A stretch of 64,000 bases of DNA. Origin: Bin55 sp965220235 (GTDB lineage: Bacteria; Pseudomonadota; Gammaproteobacteria; Pseudomonadales; Azotimanducaceae). Of this stretch, positions 10,235-18,925 are shown in pieces (positions within the stretch are counted from its first letter, which is position 1; each line of letters begins with the position of its first letter). Under the pieces are notes generated by a model, which was not told where the DNA came from, searched no databases, and worked only from the letters and a program-made list of their open reading frames with translations. The DNA lies in NCBI GenBank assembly GCA_965220235.1, contig OZ244815.1:1922001-1986000 (forward strand). Direction: 5' to 3'. A program made the position numbers and the translations under genes.

Positions 10235-11347
10235 ATGCGCATCGAAGATGTAACTGTTACCGTGTGGGAATGGAAGGATATTCCGCCGACTCGCTACACG
10301 ACGACGGTTTCCAGTTCGTCAAGTCTGTCGACCCAGATGGGTCTTGTACGCATAGTCTCTGATGACGGAACCGATGGGTACGCATTCCTAGGATCTGCTT
10401 TAGGCTCAGGCGCAGGGGATAGCGAGACGCTCGTCAAGCGTTTCAAACCAATGCTCGTTGGTGAAGACCCTTTGGCTAGGGAGCGCTTGTGGCAGACAAT
10501 GATGAGACGTACCCGCGGTTCTCAATTGCGGATCATCGGCGCAATCGACGTTGCACTATGGGACCTTGCTGGTCGAGCTGCCGGTGTTCCCGTACATCGT
10601 CTAATGGGTTCTTATAGGGACAGCATACCGGCGTACGCGAGCTCGGCAGTTTATGGCTCAATCGAGGAATATGCGGACGAAGCCGTAAAACTAAAAGAGG
10701 AAGGTTGGACGGCATACAAAATACATCCACCTGCGATTCCTGAAGAAGATATAGCAATCTGTGAGGGCGTTAGAAAAGCTGTTGGCGACACGCATCGTGT
10801 CATGCTCGACTCCACCTGGTCATACGACTATCCACAAGCGCTTCGCGTAGGTCAAGCGATTCAGGAAATGAACTACTACTGGTATGAAGATCCATTAATC
10901 GAAGACGATATCTACAACTACGTCAAACTTCGAAGCCAACTCGGTGTACCCATCATGGCGACCGAGATGCCACAAGCCGGCCCGACCTCCTATGCACCAT
11001 GGGTCGTTGCCCAGGCGACAGACTATCTACGCGGCGATGTCGCGATCAAAGGAGGGTTAACGTCATGCTTGAAGACCGCCCATCTTGCTGAAGCTTTTCA
11101 CATGAACTATGAAGTACATCACGGCGGTAACTCTCTTAATAATGTCGCCAACCTTCATTTACTTATGGCGATCAAGAACTGTGAGTATTTCGAGGTTCTG
11201 TTACCCGCATCGGCTCAAAAACATGGCTTAGTCGAGGATATCGACGTAGATTCAGATGGATTAGTGCATGCGTTTAACGGACCAGGCCTTGGCGCGCAAA
11301 TAGATTTCGACCTAATCGAAAGAAACAAACTCGCTTTGTTACGTTAG
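10235..11347 (+). CDS. Mandelate racemase / muconate lactonizing (enolase) superfamily protein
   Basis: 370 residues. A capping N-terminal domain is followed by a TIM barrel. Visible catalytic features are a KIH motif (Lys162, His164), metal ligands Asp192, Glu218 (YWYEDP) and Glu244 (ATEMP), Asp268, and His295-His296. These match sugar-acid dehydratases and related members that abstract a proton alpha to a carboxylate. Lys-x-His in place of the common Lys-x-Lys means the exact reaction cannot be named. The MFS gene starts 3 bp downstream, so a catabolic import-plus-dehydration pair is plausible. Confidence 0.87.
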   Translation: MRIEDVTVTVWEWKDIPPTRYTTTVSSSSSLSTQMGLVRIVSDDGTDGYAFLGSALGSGAGDSETLVKRFKPMLVGEDPLARERLWQTMMRRTRGSQLRIIGAIDVALWDLAGRAAGVPVHRLMGSYRDSIPAYASSAVYGSIEEYADEAVKLKEEGWTAYKIHPPAIPEEDIAICEGVRKAVGDTHRVMLDSTWSYDYPQALRVGQAIQEMNYYWYEDPLIEDDIYNYVKLRSQLGVPIMATEMPQAGPTSYAPWVVAQATDYLRGDVAIKGGLTSCLKTAHLAEAFHMNYEVHHGGNSLNNVANLHLLMAIKNCEYFEVLLPASAQKHGLVEDIDVDSDGLVHAFNGPGLGAQIDFDLIERNKLALLR

Positions 11348-11350
11348 TCA

Positions 11351-12592
11351 TTGTCAATATTTGACGAGGGTAGTAGAGGAGATTCATCTCGTCTTAATCC
11401 GTTAGCCTGGTATCTCGTTGGTACCGGGTCTTGGTTCGCATCACACGGCATTCAGAACGTGATGTTCGCATGGTTGGTCACGATCGTGCTCAATGAATCA
11501 CCAATGATGGTTGGTGTCGCGCAACTCGCGCTACTTTTTCCTGCGACACTTTTCATGCTCGTTGGTGGCAGTCTCTCAGATCGTTTAGGCGGTAAACGCG
11601 TTGCGGTCGTCTCGCAGAGTCTGGCGGTCTTCCCATTAGGATCCCTTGCGATTTTTCTGTTGCTCGATCACCTTAGCTTGGGCGTCATGATCGCATACGC
11701 GATCGCAATAGGAAGTTTGCAGGCGTTTGTTACTCCCGCGCGTGACGGTATGCTCAATTCCGTGGCACAAGGCAATATCCAACGCACGGTCGTTAAAGTC
11801 ACGCTAATCCAGTTCCTAGTACAAATGGGAGGCTTTACACTAGCTGGGACCGCAGATACGATCGGGGGATTTCTAATCATCGCGACCCAGACAGCGATCG
11901 TCGCCAGTGGCGCGGTTGCGCTCAGTCGTATTCCTCAACTAAGTGATCCAAGTAACCGACTGGCGACAGAACCCTGGTTTCCCGCGTTAGCACGGTCCAT
12001 CAAGAACGGATTCACGACGGTCTGGTCGAATCACTCGATGCGAATGGTCGTCGTACAAAACGTTGCGATGGGCGTTTGTTTTATGGGTTCTTATGTGGTT
12101 ACGATCCCGTTACTGATTCGCGAGCGTTATGACGGCTCAGCAGATGATCTCGCATTTGTAAACCTAGTTAATTCCACCGGATTGGTTGTAACGATTCTTG
12201 CGCAACTGATTTTGCGTGAAATCCGCCACAAGGGGAATGCGTTATTACTTGCTCACGGGATCGGTGCGCTAATCCTCTCAATGGCTTCATTGGGATTTGC
12301 TTTTCCATATTTCTTGACCTTGATGTTCTTTTGGGGAGCATGTGGTGGTGTCGCGATGAGCATGTCGCGTACGATCATGCAGGAGGAAGCACCCAATGAT
12401 CAACGTGGAAGTGTAATGTCGTTCTTTTCATTTTCGTTTATGGGAGCAGGACCAATCGGTGCACTCTTATGGGGATTCATCGCCGAATACATCGGACCAC
12501 AGATCGCGCTTTTTGTCGCATGCACAATGATGTTCACGATCGTGGCGTGCATTACGTTCTACGCGAAGCGACGTGGCGTCAAGTTCAACTAA
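11351..12592 (+). CDS. MFS transporter (MFS_3 / EntS-like)
   Basis: 413 residues with about 12 hydrophobic helices. The cytoplasmic loop GGSLSDRLGGKR matches the MFS loop 2-3 signature. The overall layout resembles EntS-like permeases. The TTG start lies 3 bp after the enolase-superfamily stop, so the two are probably one transcript. It may import the substrate of that enzyme, although members of this subgroup are often exporters. Confidence 0.85.
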   Translation: MSIFDEGSRGDSSRLNPLAWYLVGTGSWFASHGIQNVMFAWLVTIVLNESPMMVGVAQLALLFPATLFMLVGGSLSDRLGGKRVAVVSQSLAVFPLGSLAIFLLLDHLSLGVMIAYAIAIGSLQAFVTPARDGMLNSVAQGNIQRTVVKVTLIQFLVQMGGFTLAGTADTIGGFLIIATQTAIVASGAVALSRIPQLSDPSNRLATEPWFPALARSIKNGFTTVWSNHSMRMVVVQNVAMGVCFMGSYVVTIPLLIRERYDGSADDLAFVNLVNSTGLVVTILAQLILREIRHKGNALLLAHGIGALILSMASLGFAFPYFLTLMFFWGACGGVAMSMSRTIMQEEAPNDQRGSVMSFFSFSFMGAGPIGALLWGFIAEYIGPQIALFVACTMMFTIVACITFYAKRRGVKFN

Positions 12593-12650
12593 ATATCAAT
12601 CATATCAACTAGTTATTGGCTAATTATCTTGTTTTACACTCTTTTTCGCA

Positions 12651-12686
12651 TAATGTATATTATGTTAAATATAACATTATCGGGGA
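12651..12686. repeat. AT-rich imperfect inverted repeat in convergent intergenic region
   Basis: Between the convergent MFS and M16 genes there is an AT-rich stretch whose second half (12660-12681) is an imperfect 22-bp dyad of ATGTTA/TAACAT half sites. It could be an operator-like site or simply AT-rich 3' sequence. Confidence 0.25.
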
Positions 12687-12762
12687 AATTCGACATGTTC
12701 GGTCGTCCAATCTAAACCTATTCCATTATGGGACTTGAACATTCCTGGAATCTGCAAAACTA

Positions 12763-12785
12763 GCCTTCCCTAAGGTTGGCTTTTC
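12763..12785 (-). terminator. Possible weak terminator after M16 operon
   Basis: Read on the minus strand, AGCC and GGCT arms about 10 bp apart are followed by a short T stretch, just past the M16 stop codon. The stem contains bulges, so this is tentative. Confidence 0.3.
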
Positions 12786-14104
12786 TAATCAGATTCCGGA
12801 ACGACCTTCACTAACGCGAATTTAATCGGATCGTAATAGTTATGAGCGAACGAATTGATTTCGATCAGAGACAACTGCGACGCACGTTTTAAAGTCAGTT
12901 CCCTAAAGTTTGAAGGTAAATCTGCGACTTTGTTGATCGCAGCGAGATTAACGATCTGATCAGGTGTTTCGTTAGAGAAAACTAAACGACCCCTGAGGTA
13001 AGCCAAAGCCTGTTCTATTTCTGTTTTAGATACGCCGTGCACATGCACTTCTTCTAATACCGACCGAAGCCGTGTCTGCGTATCCAGCTGGTTATCAACG
13101 CGCGTATACGTCTGAAGTCTCAACATCCCAGGTCGGGTCGCAGTAGTAAACAAAGCACTTAGAGTCGCACTATATGTATCCCCCGTTTCATGACGGAGTT
13201 TCTGGTATAGGCGTGAATTGAAGGTTCCGCCTAGTATTTGATTTACTACTAAATAGGCAGGATAGTCTTCATGGATCATCGGTAAACTATCTCTAATCAA
13301 TGCCATATAAACCTGAGTCAGGTTCGTTACGCTCTTGACTACTGGCTCAGTTTTAGAAAATTCTTGTGGCTGTCTCGTTGTGTCACTAAACCGATTTGCT
13401 TCCTTGATCTCAGGAAGGAGATCCTTCACCAGCCGTTGAAGTTCTGTTTTATTTATCGATCCTGACACGGCTATATTTCGTGCGGGTGTGGCCAGCACCG
13501 TATCTCGTATCGCAGCGAGTTTCTCGGCTGAGAGTTCAATTGACTCAGGTCGATCATATAGCGCGTTTCTCGGGTCATCTTTGAATGGATACAACAGTTT
13601 GATGGCTGCTTGATTGAGTAACGTGCGTGGATTCGTTGTCGTTGACTTCCAACTAACAATACGTTCGCGTTGCCACTTTCGTAGTTCTTCTCGACTATAT
13701 TCGCGATTTTCGAATGTCTCTTGGATCAGCTCTATTAACTTTGGGAAATCATCAACCAAACTCGAGCCACCGATTCGAGCTCTTCCCCACCCCATTGAAG
13801 CAGACAAATACACACCCGATCGTTCAATTTCCCGCTCGATATGACGGTTCGTATCGAACATTTGCCCGACGAATGCAGCTTGAGCGCTGTTCTCGACGCT
13901 CCAAGGCATTATTCGATTGATGTCGAAGTTGATCTCAATGTCAACTAGCGGCGCCCGATGGTCTTCCAAAAGGAGGACTTCTGTTCCGTCCGCCAAAAAC
14001 CAAGTCTGGATTTCGTCTGATCCGTAAACGGTTGGGGCTGCGAATGCGATAGTGAGCATTACCAGAGCCGCGCAATCTTTCATTACCCTACCCTCGGATC
14101 TCAT
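12785..14104 (-). CDS. M16 family peptidase, non-catalytic partner
   Basis: 439 residues with a signal peptide (CAALVMLTIAFAAPTVYGS). The protein aligns by layout to the M16 fold, but no HxxEH zinc motif is present in the N-terminal domain. The later GDTYSATLSALF segment resembles the Arg/Tyr substrate-binding region of the second M16 domain. M16 enzymes such as mitochondrial processing peptidase work as a catalytic plus a non-catalytic half. The start overlaps the upstream peptidase gene by ATGA, which supports a paired periplasmic heterodimer. An alternative ATG lies 8 codons inside. Confidence 0.88.
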   Translation of the reverse strand: MRSEGRVMKDCAALVMLTIAFAAPTVYGSDEIQTWFLADGTEVLLLEDHRAPLVDIEINFDINRIMPWSVENSAQAAFVGQMFDTNRHIEREIERSGVYLSASMGWGRARIGGSSLVDDFPKLIELIQETFENREYSREELRKWQRERIVSWKSTTTNPRTLLNQAAIKLLYPFKDDPRNALYDRPESIELSAEKLAAIRDTVLATPARNIAVSGSINKTELQRLVKDLLPEIKEANRFSDTTRQPQEFSKTEPVVKSVTNLTQVYMALIRDSLPMIHEDYPAYLVVNQILGGTFNSRLYQKLRHETGDTYSATLSALFTTATRPGMLRLQTYTRVDNQLDTQTRLRSVLEEVHVHGVSKTEIEQALAYLRGRLVFSNETPDQIVNLAAINKVADLPSNFRELTLKRASQLSLIEINSFAHNYYDPIKFALVKVVPESD

Positions 14105-15618
14105 AGCACAAACCGTGTCAATCCGATCCTATCGGCAAATGGATACAGCCAACCAAATGCAGATACGTACCATGGCACACGCGCCGGTTCGACGTAGATT
14201 CTGGTTGGGTCCGCGTTAACCACGTGCTGCTGATACGCTCTCTTTATGTCGTCGATCGTCACGGCCGCAATTCGATTCTCTCTATCAAATGCTTTCCAAA
14301 CGTCGTTCTGCCAACCGTGTGCGAACTCGATTCGATTCGCCATTGCGGATGAACGATACCGGCCTTGGTACTCGGATTGAAGATATCGTCGTTTTGCGGC
14401 GAGAAGTGACTGTTCGTCTAACCACTCATACTGAGCCAATGTATCTAGAGTCTGATTCAAATATGAAAATGCAGTCGCCTTTCGACGATACGGCAAGGAG
14501 ATCGAACCGAAAGCCAATACCCGCCCGGCTTTCGTAGGTAGGTCGAATGTCTGTGCATATAGCGCGCGTCGCCGTTTGCGTACCAAATCATCTTCAAATC
14601 CGTCCAATCCGGAAATGAGTGAGATCATTAAATTAATCGCATCGTGATCATCCGCCGCAGCAGTCGGCAATTCGAAAAGAAGTGCACTAGCTTCGATAGG
14701 TGGGATGTCATCGCTTAGTGTAAGTTCCTCCGGAAAGTCCCACTCTGCAAGCGACGGAACCGCACGCGGAGGTTCTATTTGCTTTTCGATGCTACCAAAC
14801 AAACGCTCGATCAGTTCGAGAGTTTCTTCGGTGCCGACAGCTCCGGTGATCGATAAATGAGCGTTGCGGGGTCCGTAATATCGTTGATAAAACTCAATAC
14901 AACCGGCTACGGTAGCATTATTGACATCCTCTTCAGTTCCCAATGGCGAAATCGCGTACGGGTGATTCTCAAATCCTCTTCTCAATGCTTCAAAGCCTAG
15001 GCGGTTAATTGGATCGTTTTGTGCGTTAACCCGTAGCTCTTCTAAAACGATCTTCTTGTCCCTCTCAAGATCTCGTTCAGTTACTACGAGATTCACCATT
15101 CGATCCGCGTATATCTCTAGTACGCCAACGTGTGGACCTGGCGGTATTGAGGCGAAATAGCGAGTTTCGTCAAAGCTAGTCGTTGCATTGGTCGAACCAC
15201 CATGCAGTTCCACGAGCTTGAAAACAGCTCTTTCTGGGTAGTTTTTCGTCGCGCTGAACATTAGATGCTCGAATAAATGAGCTAGTCCCCGAGAATCCTC
15301 GTCCTCGTGAGAACTCCCTATGTAATAGACCAATTGAACCGTAACTATCGGCATCCGCTGATCTTCGAAAATCGAAACCTGAAGACCGTTTTCTAATTGA
15401 ATGGACGAGAACCGCGCGCCTCCGGAAAAGACATTGGCTTCACTCGCACTACTAAGTAATCCAAAGCCAAGAAGAAAGAGAGCTAAACCAAATCTCAGAT
15501 CGTACCAGTTCAAATCAAAATCCCAATTCTTGGCAGCGTTACGTAGCTTCCAAGGGATGTGCGTCATGTATAAGCGTACCATGAGCAGCGGAGTCAAGCG
15601 AAGAGCGAGGAACTCCAT
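14101..15618 (-). CDS. M16 family zinc peptidase, catalytic subunit
   Basis: 505 residues as drawn. The inverted zinc motif HLFEH is at residues 114-118, with the distal Glu in VLEELRVN (residues 193-194), as in active insulinase-type peptidases. The N-terminus is unusually long before the signal peptide (FGLALFLLGFGLLSSASEA). A TTG at 15513 would give a conventional signal sequence, so the true start may be there. The product should be periplasmic and act with the non-catalytic M16 protein encoded by the overlapping downstream gene. Confidence 0.9.
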   Translation of the reverse strand: MEFLALRLTPLLMVRLYMTHIPWKLRNAAKNWDFDLNWYDLRFGLALFLLGFGLLSSASEANVFSGGARFSSIQLENGLQVSIFEDQRMPIVTVQLVYYIGSSHEDEDSRGLAHLFEHLMFSATKNYPERAVFKLVELHGGSTNATTSFDETRYFASIPPGPHVGVLEIYADRMVNLVVTERDLERDKKIVLEELRVNAQNDPINRLGFEALRRGFENHPYAISPLGTEEDVNNATVAGCIEFYQRYYGPRNAHLSITGAVGTEETLELIERLFGSIEKQIEPPRAVPSLAEWDFPEELTLSDDIPPIEASALLFELPTAAADDHDAINLMISLISGLDGFEDDLVRKRRRALYAQTFDLPTKAGRVLAFGSISLPYRRKATAFSYLNQTLDTLAQYEWLDEQSLLAAKRRYLQSEYQGRYRSSAMANRIEFAHGWQNDVWKAFDRENRIAAVTIDDIKRAYQQHVVNADPTRIYVEPARVPWYVSAFGWLYPFADRIGLTRFVL

Positions 15619-15654
15619 TGTTTAAGCAATACTCATTGGAATGACCGATGACCC

Positions 15655-16695
15655 TTGCAACTCGGCATTCGTTATGATCACATTTCGTTTCCTACATTTG
15701 TGAACGCTCTTATATTTCTAAGGCCTATCGAAGAGAACCGTGCTTATCTTGAGCGACACTATTCACGAAGCGTGATTGCTGTTCACGATCTTGCAATTGT
15801 TTTCTTCTTAGCTTTCGCTGCCCCGGTCTGTAACGCTGATATGGTCAAGGTAATCATTGAAACCGATATGACGTTGGACGTTGACGACGTCGGTGCACTT
15901 GCAGTGATACATGCGCTCGCGAACAGAAAAGAAGCCGAGTTGCTTGGAGTCAGCTTCAATGAAGTACATCCGGATGGAGTAAGAGGGATCGCCGCCATCA
16001 ATGCTTGGTACGACCGAGCCAATACGCCAATAGGTCGGTTTGAAGGTACGCTTATAGACCCGGATGAGTCACGTTACCTAAATTACCTTGCGAAGATGAT
16101 CAGGGAGACAATCGACGTGAAAGCACACAACGCGCTGGACTTTTATGAAAGGATTCTTAAATCACAACAGGATCAAAGTGTCACGATCGTCTCCCTTGGA
16201 TTCTTGAATAACCTCGCTGACTTACTTCGTACTCATCCAGACTTAGTTCAACGAAAGGTGCGTCGCCTCGTAGCCATGGGTGGTCGACAGAATGACAACT
16301 TTAATTTCGTTAGGCACGGACTAGTCCACGAAAGCCAGTTCGTGATCGAAAACTGGCCAACACCGTTAGTAATTACAGACTTCGGCGGCAATCTACACAC
16401 TGGGGCCTCCCTCTCGTCAACATCGTCTGACAATCCAATTCGAGAGGCTTACTTCAGATGGTTTGATGGTTCATTCAAGGGTCGATCAAGCTGGGATCAG
16501 ATTGCTGTACTGGTAGGTGTGCGCGGTGAAATGGGAGGTTTTAGATTCGAAGGAAACATGACCGGTCGCCTGCGGAATGGATTTACATGGGTTATGGATG
16601 GGAAACATCGCTCATACGCTCGACCCACTGAATCTAACGATTTCTATCTCAACGAAATTGAAAGTCTCATGTCTGTTGAACCGCAGTCCCGCTAA
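15655..16695 (+). CDS. Secreted nucleoside hydrolase-like protein (IUNH family)
   Basis: 346 residues as drawn. After a signal peptide (AIVFFLAFAAPVCNA) comes IIETDMTLDVDDVGALA, the family's Asp cluster that binds calcium and ribose. The first Asp of the usual DxD is Glu here. Later TIVSLGFLNNLADLL and VITDFGGN fit the fold. Family members split ribosyl bonds of nucleosides or, in secreted relatives, act on other glycans. A GTG at 15772 would place the signal peptide at the very N-terminus and may be the real start, because residues 1-39 look non-conserved. Confidence 0.78.
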   Translation: MQLGIRYDHISFPTFVNALIFLRPIEENRAYLERHYSRSVIAVHDLAIVFFLAFAAPVCNADMVKVIIETDMTLDVDDVGALAVIHALANRKEAELLGVSFNEVHPDGVRGIAAINAWYDRANTPIGRFEGTLIDPDESRYLNYLAKMIRETIDVKAHNALDFYERILKSQQDQSVTIVSLGFLNNLADLLRTHPDLVQRKVRRLVAMGGRQNDNFNFVRHGLVHESQFVIENWPTPLVITDFGGNLHTGASLSSTSSDNPIREAYFRWFDGSFKGRSSWDQIAVLVGVRGEMGGFRFEGNMTGRLRNGFTWVMDGKHRSYARPTESNDFYLNEIESLMSVEPQSR

Positions 16696-16743
16696 AAACC
16701 CGACAACCCGCAAATCGGGAAGAAGGTTTCTACTAAGATAGAT

Positions 16744-17661
16744 TTAATTTAAATTCAAATAGTTAAGCGGAAGTCCTGGCACGTCCCAATCCATCGCGAC
16801 AAGCTGTCCGGTGGACGAGAGCGTAACGTATGCGGTCTTTAAATCTTCCCCGCCGAAACAAATGTTCGTCGTCAAACGGTCAGGCATCGATACGAATTTA
16901 GGTTCCCGCCCATCTGGATAAAGGGTTGTAATTCCTCCATCAATGAGCGTTGCAACGCATACGCCACCGTCGCTGTCAACCGCCAATGAGTCGAACATGA
17001 AATATGCGTTTCTCCCCTTAACTACCCGCCCGCCATCCGGGCGGTCTAGGCGCTCACCGGTCAGTTGACCGGGTCCTTTTAAGGGATAAGCCCACAACCG
17101 ACCAGTCGGCGTTTCAGCAATATACAGTTCGTCGTTTCCGGCGGATAAACCGATGCCGTTCGGTGCCTCCAACGGAAAAATCACCTCTTCAATATGTGAA
17201 CCGTCTGCTTTCGCATAGAAAACGCCAGTTCGATCTCGTTCGCGTGGTCGATTCTTGCCATGGTCGGTAAACCAAAACCCGCCTGTATCGTCGAACACGA
17301 GATCATTGAGGCCGCAGAGTCGAACACCATTAACGGCTTCATATAGGATATCTGATCGACCAGATTGGATGTCGACGCGTTCAATTCGACCACCAGAGTA
17401 ATCGTCTGCTTGATCGCCCGGATAAGTACGACCAGGGCGTCTTATCCAGTTGAAACCACCGTTGTTGCAGATATAGCAGTCACCGTTGGGACCAATTGCG
17501 GCGCCGTTCGGACCTCCTCCGACCTGTGAAACAACCTCAATCGATCCATCTTGGTCAACTCGTGAGAGTGTACCTCGAGCTATTTCGACCACGATCACCG
17601 AACCGTCCGGCATCGCAATTGGACCTTCTGGGAACTGTAATTGATCGGTGACTACGTGCAT
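16744..17661 (-). CDS. SMP-30/gluconolactonase-like beta-propeller enzyme
   Basis: 305 residues. Recognisable features are the N-terminal FPEGP with the metal-ligand Glu, GPNGAAIGPNGDCYICNNGG, and APNGIGLSAGNDELYIAE with the Asn/Asp ligands of SMP-30-type lactonases. These enzymes hydrolyse sugar or other lactones with a divalent metal. It stands alone, convergent with the nucleoside hydrolase-like gene. A role in sugar-acid catabolism is possible given the enolase-superfamily gene nearby, but this is inference. Confidence 0.87.
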   Translation of the reverse strand: MHVVTDQLQFPEGPIAMPDGSVIVVEIARGTLSRVDQDGSIEVVSQVGGGPNGAAIGPNGDCYICNNGGFNWIRRPGRTYPGDQADDYSGGRIERVDIQSGRSDILYEAVNGVRLCGLNDLVFDDTGGFWFTDHGKNRPRERDRTGVFYAKADGSHIEEVIFPLEAPNGIGLSAGNDELYIAETPTGRLWAYPLKGPGQLTGERLDRPDGGRVVKGRNAYFMFDSLAVDSDGGVCVATLIDGGITTLYPDGREPKFVSMPDRLTTNICFGGEDLKTAYVTLSSTGQLVAMDWDVPGLPLNYLNLN

Positions 17662-17794
17662 GACGTGTTTGACCTCTTATTCCGTATAAATACTAGCGCT
17701 GCTTTTGGTAGCGTTCCTTGAATGAAATCGAGACGGTTGGATCGTGTCCGTAATACCCGTCTGTCGTTACTTACTGTAGAGATTTAACGCACGA

Positions 17795-18925
17795 ATGAAA
17801 CGCGTCATTGGCGTCGCTCAGATACTCATCGTACTTGCCCTTGTTACTGTGGCATCTTTGATCGCTTGTCGCGCGACCACATCCTCCGACACCACACCTT
17901 CGTTTCCGATGGGTCCACCGAGCGCGATGCAAGCACCACAGATAACCGTCGCAGTAGTACGCCCCGACATCATCAGCGCTACCGTAGAAGTGGATGCGAC
18001 CGGTTCAATCGCGTACCGAACAGCCGTTTCAATTGTTCCACAAGTAGGCGGCCGAGTCATATGGGTGTCACCTGCGTTGCGGAATGGCGGCGAGTTCAAC
18101 GCTGATGAGACAGTGTTTCGGCTCGATCCGATTGACGCTGAATTGAGCGTTCGCCAAGCTAAAGCTGATCTCGCCGTTGCACTAGCTGAAATGCATCTAG
18201 CGAATGCTCAACGAGATGCAGCATCGGAAAACTATAAGCTCCTCAATCCGGGTGCCAGCGTCCCTCCCCTAGTAGCTCAGGAACCTCAGATCGATCGAAG
18301 CCAAGCCGCGATCGATCGTGCGAAAGCTCGTCTTCTCGCAGCCGAGTTAGCTCTTAGCCGAACTGAGTTCAGTTTTCCGTTCTCAGGCCGGGTATTGACT
18401 ACGAATGTTGGTGTCGGGCAGCTACTTTCGATGAACCAACCGGTTGGTCAGGTATATGACATCAATGAACTAGAGGCCGTTATTCCCGTCTCAACAATGG
18501 ACCTAGATGCACTGGAACCAATCCAAGGTCGTCGCGCGCTCTTGGAATCGGATCACGGTTTCGTCGAGGCGGTTGTTGAACGTCAGAGTGCGTCGTTAGA
18601 TGAACGTACACGTGCGTCAGCCCTATACGCGAAAGTTCAACCAACCGAACATGATCTAACACCCGGCAGTTTCATCAGGGCGAAGATTTTTGGTCGGCAG
18701 ATCGATCAAGCGTTCGTACTACCTGAAGAAACGGAGCAGGCGAAGAGTACAGTGTGGGTCGTCAAAGAAGGTCTACTTTTGAGGCAAGAGATACAAATCC
18801 ACGATCGACGAGAAGATGGTTTGCTCGTAAGTAGCTTCCCGTACTACGACGGGATCGTCACGGGTTCCATGCCAAATGTTGACGAAGGCGACTCAGTACG
18901 CATTGCAGGAATGCCGCAAACATGA
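17795..18925 (+). CDS. RND efflux periplasmic adaptor lipoprotein (MFP/HlyD family)
   Basis: 376 residues. The N-terminus has a lipobox (SLIAC, Cys25), so it should be lipid-anchored in the periplasm. A first barrel-sandwich half (VSIVPQVGGRVIWV), an alpha-hairpin (residues about 110-195), the second half (FSFPFSGRVLTTNVGVGQLL) and beta-barrel segments follow in the AcrA/MexA order. It links the inner-membrane permease encoded next to an outer-membrane channel. No TolC-like gene is in the window. It overlaps the permease start by ATGA. Confidence 0.92.
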   Translation: MKRVIGVAQILIVLALVTVASLIACRATTSSDTTPSFPMGPPSAMQAPQITVAVVRPDIISATVEVDATGSIAYRTAVSIVPQVGGRVIWVSPALRNGGEFNADETVFRLDPIDAELSVRQAKADLAVALAEMHLANAQRDAASENYKLLNPGASVPPLVAQEPQIDRSQAAIDRAKARLLAAELALSRTEFSFPFSGRVLTTNVGVGQLLSMNQPVGQVYDINELEAVIPVSTMDLDALEPIQGRRALLESDHGFVEAVVERQSASLDERTRASALYAKVQPTEHDLTPGSFIRAKIFGRQIDQAFVLPEETEQAKSTVWVVKEGLLLRQEIQIHDRREDGLLVSSFPYYDGIVTGSMPNVDEGDSVRIAGMPQT

